Origin: Clostridiales bacterium
GTDB taxonomy: Bacteria; Bacillota_A; Clostridia; Oscillospirales; Oscillospiraceae
NCBI GenBank assembly: GCA_019417795.1
Contig: DXUR01000001.1
Location: 6,956-70,955, forward strand
Length of the DNA stretch: 64,000 nt
Reading direction: 5' to 3'
Made by a program: the position numbers and the translations under genes
In this document: positions 60,297-64,000 of the stretch, piece after piece
Position numbering within the stretch: position 1 is the first letter of the stretch
Layout: each line of letters opens with the position of its first letter
The notes under the pieces: generated by a model
Told to the model about the DNA's origin: nothing
Database searches by the model: none
What the model saw: only the letters and a program-made list of their open reading frames with translations

Positions 60297-61007
60297 TCAT
60301 ATGGACAGCGGATTGGCAAGGAAGTTGCCAACCATGCTTGTGAACAGGCGCAGGCACCATGCATTCATGATCAAAAGGAAAAGCTGACCACCAAGCATTC
60401 GGCACCACGCGCTGAATACATTAGATGTGCTTTCTGACGCACCTGTCGCAAACGCAATGGGCGCCGTATAGATCAGAACTCCAACAAGGATATATCGTTC
60501 CGCTGCCTCAAACAGGAGCTTGATATAGTTCCAGGCAATGATGATCACAAGGACCAAAACAATAAGGCTCACGGATCCGGAGGCGAGGCATCCGACTATC
60601 ACCGTGAGCACGCTACCGAAGTTGGAAAACTCAATGGGAGGTAGTGCTGTATCGACAACCCAGCCATATGGTGTGCCGGCGATTCCCAGGATGAGCACCA
60701 TGATCTGATCGGCAAACAGTGCCAGAAAAATGAAGAGGATAGACTTGATGGCGAGCTTGGTAGGGTCCTCCGCACTAAGGCCCACACCAAGCCCAAAGTT
60801 TTTGAAGAGCTGCCACACGAGGTTCAAAAGGATAAAGCCAACAGCGATCGCTACAAAGACTTCGTAGAGCGTCTCAGCGGCCGGAAAGTAACGCAAGAAA
60901 GTGCTCATGTCACAACCCAGTGCTCCAAGAACGGATCCTGTGACCAGGTCCAGCAGGTTCATGATCTGCGTGGCAATCCACTCAACAATGCTGTCTAAGA
61001 TACCCAT
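60297..61007 (-). CDS. virB6: VirB6/TrbL-like polytopic membrane protein
   Basis: The 236-aa protein has about six membrane helices, and near the C-terminus NYIKLLFEAAERYILVGVLI and the following YTAPIAFATGAS, then FSAWCRMLGGQLFLLIMN. This is the conserved core of clostridial VirB6/TrbL-like proteins, which form the inner-membrane channel. ATG 61007 has AGGAGGTG upstream. It precedes the low-complexity membrane protein by 10 nt. Confidence 0.88.
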   Translation of the reverse strand: MGILDSIVEWIATQIMNLLDLVTGSVLGALGCDMSTFLRYFPAAETLYEVFVAIAVGFILLNLVWQLFKNFGLGVGLSAEDPTKLAIKSILFIFLALFADQIMVLILGIAGTPYGWVVDTALPPIEFSNFGSVLTVIVGCLASGSVSLIVLVLVIIIAWNYIKLLFEAAERYILVGVLIYTAPIAFATGASESTSNVFSAWCRMLGGQLFLLIMNAWCLRLFTSMVGNFLANPLSI

Positions 61008-61027
61008 GTAACACCTCCTGCGTCAGA

Positions 61028-61144
61028 TCAGAAGCAGCCCAACTCGTCGTCGAAGCTGCTCTCTGGCAGGAAGTAAGCCGCTGTCAAGCACATGGCGATG
61101 CCAGCGACGATACCGGATACCAAACAGATGATGCTTTTTTTCAT
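61028..61144 (-). CDS. Small single-pass membrane protein, 38 aa
   Basis: ATG 61144 (MKKSIICLVSGIVAGIAM) has AAAGGAG 9 nt upstream. One membrane helix spans about residues 4-25, followed by a short acidic tail (ESSFDDELGCF). Similar tiny membrane proteins (DUF3789-like) are common in clostridial conjugative elements. It lies between the VirB2-like and VirB6 genes, so it probably belongs to the channel. Confidence 0.65.
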   Translation of the reverse strand: MKKSIICLVSGIVAGIAMCLTAAYFLPESSFDDELGCF

Positions 61145-61158
61145 GTCTTGTTTCTCCT

Positions 61159-61548
61159 TTAAGGCGTCCAAGTGCCACCGGCGAAGAAAGGCGTCACATA
61201 GGCCATGATAAAGCCAAGGCTATTCAGGATAGCCCAAGTAATGATGATCCGCTTCAGCCAAGCACGGGACTCGTCAACCGTCCGTCCGGATCTGGAGAAG
61301 TTCATCAGAAGAAGCGCAACGGCAGCCGTAACAACTGCGGCAATGGTGCTGATGCTGAGGATTTGCGTATACACATCCTGCATGATCGCACTCGCCTTCG
61401 TCCAAATGGTATCCGCGGCGAAAGCACGAGTGGAAAACATGCTCAGCATCGTAGGCATCACAAATGCTATATACAGTCCACGACCAACGCTTACATTTCT
61501 GAATCGCTCCTGCAGCTTCTTGACGACGGCAGGTTTGTTCTGATTCAT
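61159..61548 (-). CDS. VirB2/TrbC-like pilin or channel subunit
   Basis: The 129-aa protein starts at ATG 61548 (MNQNKPAVVKKLQERF) after AGGAGG. A long signal peptide ends near RAFAAD (residue 44). Two membrane helices follow (about 66-84 and 100-118), with FSRSGRTVDESRAWLKR between them. That is the layout of VirB2/TrbC pilins, the major pilus subunit. It is the first gene after the leader attenuator at 61579-61647. Confidence 0.8.
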   Translation of the reverse strand: MNQNKPAVVKKLQERFRNVSVGRGLYIAFVMPTMLSMFSTRAFAADTIWTKASAIMQDVYTQILSISTIAAVVTAAVALLLMNFSRSGRTVDESRAWLKRIIITWAILNSLGFIMAYVTPFFAGGTWTP

Positions 61549-61578
61549 ACTGGGAAGTCCTCCTTTCAACTAGAGCCG

Positions 61579-61647
61579 AAAAGAAAAGCCAGGGGCTTGG
61601 GCAGTGCGACCCAAACTCCTGGCTTATGCATGAAAAATGCCCCCGGC
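61579..61647 (-). promoter_or_regulatory. Leader attenuator of the T4SS operon
   Basis: On the minus strand AAGCCAGGAG...CCCTGGCTT (61625 down to 61586) is followed by TTTTCTTTT, a full terminator. The terminator 3' arm GCCCCTGGC (61588-61596) can pair instead with GCCGGGGGC transcribed earlier (61639-61647), 9 bp with one G-U. These folds are mutually exclusive, as in an attenuator. It lies between the promoter at 61690 and the pilin gene. Confidence 0.55.
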
Positions 61648-61689
61648 AGAGCAGAGGGCCGTCCATCGATGAAACTTTTCGACGCTATC

Positions 61690-61718
61690 ATCTTAGCATT
61701 TATGGAATACAGATGCAA
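61690..61718 (-). promoter_or_regulatory. Promoter of the T4SS (VirB2-VirB4) operon
   Basis: The minus strand has TTGCAT (61713-61718), a 17-nt spacer ending in TGC and TAAGAT (61690-61695), an extended -10. It falls between the 61764 gene stop and the pilin gene. Confidence 0.55.
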
Positions 61719-61763
61719 TTAAGCAGGACTTCAAATACAGTTCGGAAATAGTTCAATTTTAGT

Positions 61764-62369
61764 TCAGGGCAGAAATTGCTTGATGATTTCCATACAATCA
61801 CGAGCCGTATAACCCCATAAAATGCGGTCGATGGCTTTGATCGCCATATTGAGGTAACTGTGATAAGTCACCATCGACATTTGGAAACCTATTCGCTCGA
61901 GTTCTGCAAGGATTGCTTCACGGTTGGCCAGCTTCCTCTCCGAGAAGTAGGTGAGATAGAGGATCTGGTACATCAACTCCCCATGATCCGGATCCAGCCT
62001 TACCGTGTTCAGCGCGTTTTTGATGATCTGGAGCATATTCTTGCTCCGGATGACTGTGCGTGCATATCCTTCAAGCTTTGAGCCGGATAAATCAACCCCC
62101 GCAAGCTCTGCATTGACCTCCAGTGTGGAAAGCCGGGTGCCATGTTCCATCTCCATCCTGACATTCATGTCAGACTCCGAGATCTGGATCGCATAGGCCA
62201 CCTTGCGGTATTGCTTGAGCAAGTACCTGGTGTTGTGATACTTTTCCACCGGCTTGCGTTTCATCGGCTTGTCCTCCAGATGATCTACGCCAACCTGAAG
62301 GCCAGTCTCAATCTCAGTCTTCAACGCTTCCTTCTCAAGCGCAAAGACGGGTGTGCTGTCAGAGGTCAT
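61764..62369 (-). CDS. ArpU-like or regulatory protein, 201 aa
   Basis: The 201-aa protein is helical with basic patches (KPVEKYHNTRYLLKQYRKV, then YLTYFSERKLANREAILAEL). The late part (SYLNMAIKAIDRILWG) resembles the HTH-like region of ArpU/late phage regulators. It overlaps the replisome-like gene by 4 nt, so the two are coupled. A transcription or replication regulator of the element is likely, but the family is uncertain. Confidence 0.6.
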   Translation of the reverse strand: MTSDSTPVFALEKEALKTEIETGLQVGVDHLEDKPMKRKPVEKYHNTRYLLKQYRKVAYAIQISESDMNVRMEMEHGTRLSTLEVNAELAGVDLSGSKLEGYARTVIRSKNMLQIIKNALNTVRLDPDHGELMYQILYLTYFSERKLANREAILAELERIGFQMSMVTYHSYLNMAIKAIDRILWGYTARDCMEIIKQFLP

Positions 62370-63445
62370 GATTTCATCTCCTTTCCGAGTGTGGATTCTT
62401 TGGGCGGGTCACGACTACTCTTCTCCTGTTCAGACATCTCCCAGTCTAAAGAACTGTAGAAGACTAATGGAATCTGCCGAGCAAAAAAAGAGGAGCGAAC
62501 CACCAGAAACACCTGTATTTTCAAGGACTTTCTGGCTTTACCTATTGTTTTCTCTGGCGGGACGCGTGACTCGACGCTGATATCGAGTTTGCTGTCGTCT
62601 GCTTCCACCACATCAATCGCCTTAGCAATACCAATGATCTCGCCAATCCTGCTTAGTTCGAGTTCCTCACAGCCTTCACCGTAGATCATCTCACGATAGC
62701 GGCACATTGAAATGACAGAGCCGCGTGAGCTGGAAAAACTCACACGGCTGATAATTCCATATTCGCCGGCCTTCAACATGAAGCGTCCGACTCGGGACTT
62801 TGACCAGCCCCAACGACGAGCAAGGTAAGTATATGAGAGCAGCGGCATACCTCGCATATTGGAGTAATAGACAACCGGCATATACTCAGATCCTCGCACT
62901 TTGGGGTCATTCAGGATTGTGTGGAGCCACATATCCATGATGGCGTCCAATTCACTGAATACAATTCCGACTTCCTTTCGTGCAGTCTTCAGAAGCAGTC
63001 TGCCGACAGGCAGCGGGAAGAAAAAGAATCCCGATCCTTTATAGCTGTAATAGTTATACTGTAGGTGTGTGCAGTGCTCTTTCCAATCGGCAATCGTGAA
63101 GCGGAGTATTTCCTTTTCCTCATCCAAGATCTCAAAGGTAAGGAATCCATGATTCTGGAAGTACTCCATCAGCTCAAGCGCCTGAGTCTTGGAGTGGACT
63201 CGAAGGATTCTGGGCAATGCCCCGATCTTGCAGATCCACTGACCCGGTGCCTCCATATAGCGGTCGCCATTGATCACGCGTTCATTGGATCGAAAATTAG
63301 CGTAGCTGAAGAGCGCCATGAGACTGAATAGATGGACAGTTCCTTCGTTCCGGAAATCCTTGTGATCATTGAAGTGTCGGAACCACGGCTTATAAACTCT
63401 TACCTTCGGAAAGCACACCAACTGTTGTTTTTGTGTGCAGCTCAT
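62366..63445 (-). CDS. Winged-helix replication (replisome-organiser-like) protein
   Basis: ATG 63445 (MSCTQKQQLVCFPKV) has AAGGAGGTG 6 nt upstream. The 359-aa protein has an N-terminal domain (HLFSLMALFSYANFRSNE) and a winged-helix segment (SYTYLARRWGWSKSRVGRFM, then LKAGEYGIISRVSF). The latter is like DnaD/phage replisome organisers that bind an origin. The C-terminus is charged. It probably starts replication of the circular element. A structured noncoding leader of about 420 nt lies upstream. Confidence 0.65.
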   Translation of the reverse strand: MSCTQKQQLVCFPKVRVYKPWFRHFNDHKDFRNEGTVHLFSLMALFSYANFRSNERVINGDRYMEAPGQWICKIGALPRILRVHSKTQALELMEYFQNHGFLTFEILDEEKEILRFTIADWKEHCTHLQYNYYSYKGSGFFFFPLPVGRLLLKTARKEVGIVFSELDAIMDMWLHTILNDPKVRGSEYMPVVYYSNMRGMPLLSYTYLARRWGWSKSRVGRFMLKAGEYGIISRVSFSSSRGSVISMCRYREMIYGEGCEELELSRIGEIIGIAKAIDVVEADDSKLDISVESRVPPEKTIGKARKSLKIQVFLVVRSSFFARQIPLVFYSSLDWEMSEQEKSSRDPPKESTLGKEMKS

Positions 63446-63866
63446 CTCATACACCTCCTTCCTGACAGAGTTGTAAATAGAGTCGATTCCAAGTCCCCTG
63501 GTCAGGGGGACACAGGCATTTCAGCCTCGGCCCATGCTTGTGGGTGCGTCGTCCCTCGGTTTGAGACCTAGCCGGACGAGTGTACCATTATTTTCCCGTG
63601 CTGTCGTCGCAATGGAGCTTGACCAGGCCCCTTTCACTTGCTCATAGTGGCTCGAACACGGTGATGTCTTGGAATCGTATTCGGTTTTCAAGGTACAGTG
63701 CTGTGGTAACAGGTTGAGAGTCTGCGGTCGGCAAGTCATAAAACACCTCGAATGCACCTCTCGTAATGAATGTAGAAATGGCACCCCTTTTGACCACCCT
63801 TCAAAAAAGAAAAATTTCCCCATCGACTAAAATAGGCTGATGAGGTATTATGAAAATGCATTGAAA
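63446..63866 (-). promoter_or_regulatory. Long structured leader or origin region
   Basis: This 421-nt noncoding stretch precedes the replication-like gene. It contains a hairpin GTCCCC-TG-GTCA-GGGGGAC (63493-63511) and the minus-strand block CTTGAAAACCGAATA (63678-63692), which recalls conserved leader sequences of clostridial elements. A 100-codon minus frame at 63521-63823 ends in KPRDDAPTSMGRG and lacks a good start. It is probably a structured RNA or origin; no promoter was pinned down. Confidence 0.4.
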
Positions 63867-63907
63867 ACAAAAAAAGCACGCACCCACCATTTAAGGTGAA
63901 TGCGTGC
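63867..63907 (-). terminator. Terminator of the gene entering from the right
   Basis: On the minus strand GCACGCA pairs with TGCGTGC (63876-63882 with 63901-63907), followed by TTTTTTTGTTTT. It lies about 50 nt after the stop of the partial gene at 63956. Confidence 0.85.
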
Positions 63908-63955
63908 AAATGATAAGTCGGGAGGAAGCTTTGATTTTGGACTAAATCAGCATAC

Positions 63956-64000
63956 TCACTCCATAGAACCGACTGTATGTCTATTATAGGTCAATCCTCG
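63956..64000 (-). CDS. 3' end of a gene outside the window
   Basis: The minus frame (RGLTYNRHTVGSME, then TGA at 63956-63958) is open to the window edge and is followed by a strong terminator, as expected for the end of a gene. Only 14 residues are visible, so the product cannot be named. Confidence 0.4.
   Translation of the reverse strand, partial: RGLTYNRHTVGSME

Noticed and set aside
63521..63823. 100-codon minus frame in the leader of the replication-like gene
   Set aside because: It lacks a ribosome site and lies in a structured region. It ends in a repetitive basic tail and is more likely noncoding.
1..64000. CRISPR array, tRNA, rRNA or insertion sequence
   Set aside because: No regularly spaced repeats, no cloverleaf or rRNA sequence and no transposase motif were seen by reading through the window.

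Overview
The window looks like part of a large conjugative element, either an ICE or a megaplasmid, from a gut-type clostridial Bacillota of roughly balanced GC content. The evidence is strong Gram-positive GGAGG ribosome binding sites, frequent TTG/GTG starts, a sortase with an LPKTG surface protein, a VirB4/VirD4 type IV secretion system (T4SS) of the clostridial conjugative-transposon kind with a CD1108-like wall hydrolase, and DUF4317, DUF4186 and DUF6100 proteins typical of such elements. No rRNA, tRNA, insertion sequence, integrase, relaxase or CRISPR array was recognised, so both ends of the element probably lie outside the window.

Layout. (1) 67-7760, minus strand: nucleic-acid enzymes (CoiA-like nuclease, YhaM-like exonuclease, secreted DNA/RNA nuclease lipoprotein), a DUF4317 protein and small acidic proteins. 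(2) 7866-8108, plus: an XRE regulator with a divergent control region. (3) 8272-17916, minus: a dense, overlapping run of small accessory genes, mostly unknown, including a MazF/PemK-like toxin, a DUF4406/7768-like protein, a sigma-70-like factor and a tandem paralogue pair. (4) 17935-23139, minus: a MoxR/CobS-like AAA+ ATPase with a VWA protein that also carries HExxH, plus a membrane protein, followed upstream by ssb. (5) 23921-26202, minus: a second sigma factor and a DUF3268 zinc protein. (6) 26454-34599, plus: a cargo island with a split HipA-like kinase, a WYL regulator, DUF4186, YccF, macro-domain, TerY-like VWA and zeta-toxin-like genes. (7) 34727-40273: mixed small genes and a NYN-domain protein. 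(8) 40362-61548, minus: the surface and conjugation block: a 13-repeat Cna-B adhesin, a stalk-domain protein, a sortase, an S1-domain protein, VirD4, a replication-relaxation-like protein, VirB4, a peptidoglycan peptidase, VirB6 and a VirB2-like pilin. (9) 61764-64000, minus: two regulator/replication-like genes, a long structured leader and the 3' end of an unseen gene.

How the parts work together. Conjugation genes lie in one orientation with short gaps or 4-bp overlaps. Transcription probably starts at 61690-61718 and passes a leader hairpin with a competing fold before the pilin gene. The adhesin and sortase would help mating-pair contact, and VirB4, VirB6, VirB2, VirD4 and the wall hydrolase would form the channel. 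The plus-strand island sits between terminators and has its own promoters, as expected for cargo (toxin-antitoxin and possible defence functions). One inverted repeat plus a -10-like block is repeated with identical spacing upstream of the WYL gene and upstream of an acidic-protein gene about 21 kb away, which suggests a shared regulator.

The most unusual items are the AAA+/VWA/HExxH module, the macro-VWA-WYL island, the adhesin whose sorting motif is the extreme C-terminus, the leader attenuator, the shared operator, and two genes whose stop codon is followed in frame by protein-like sequence.
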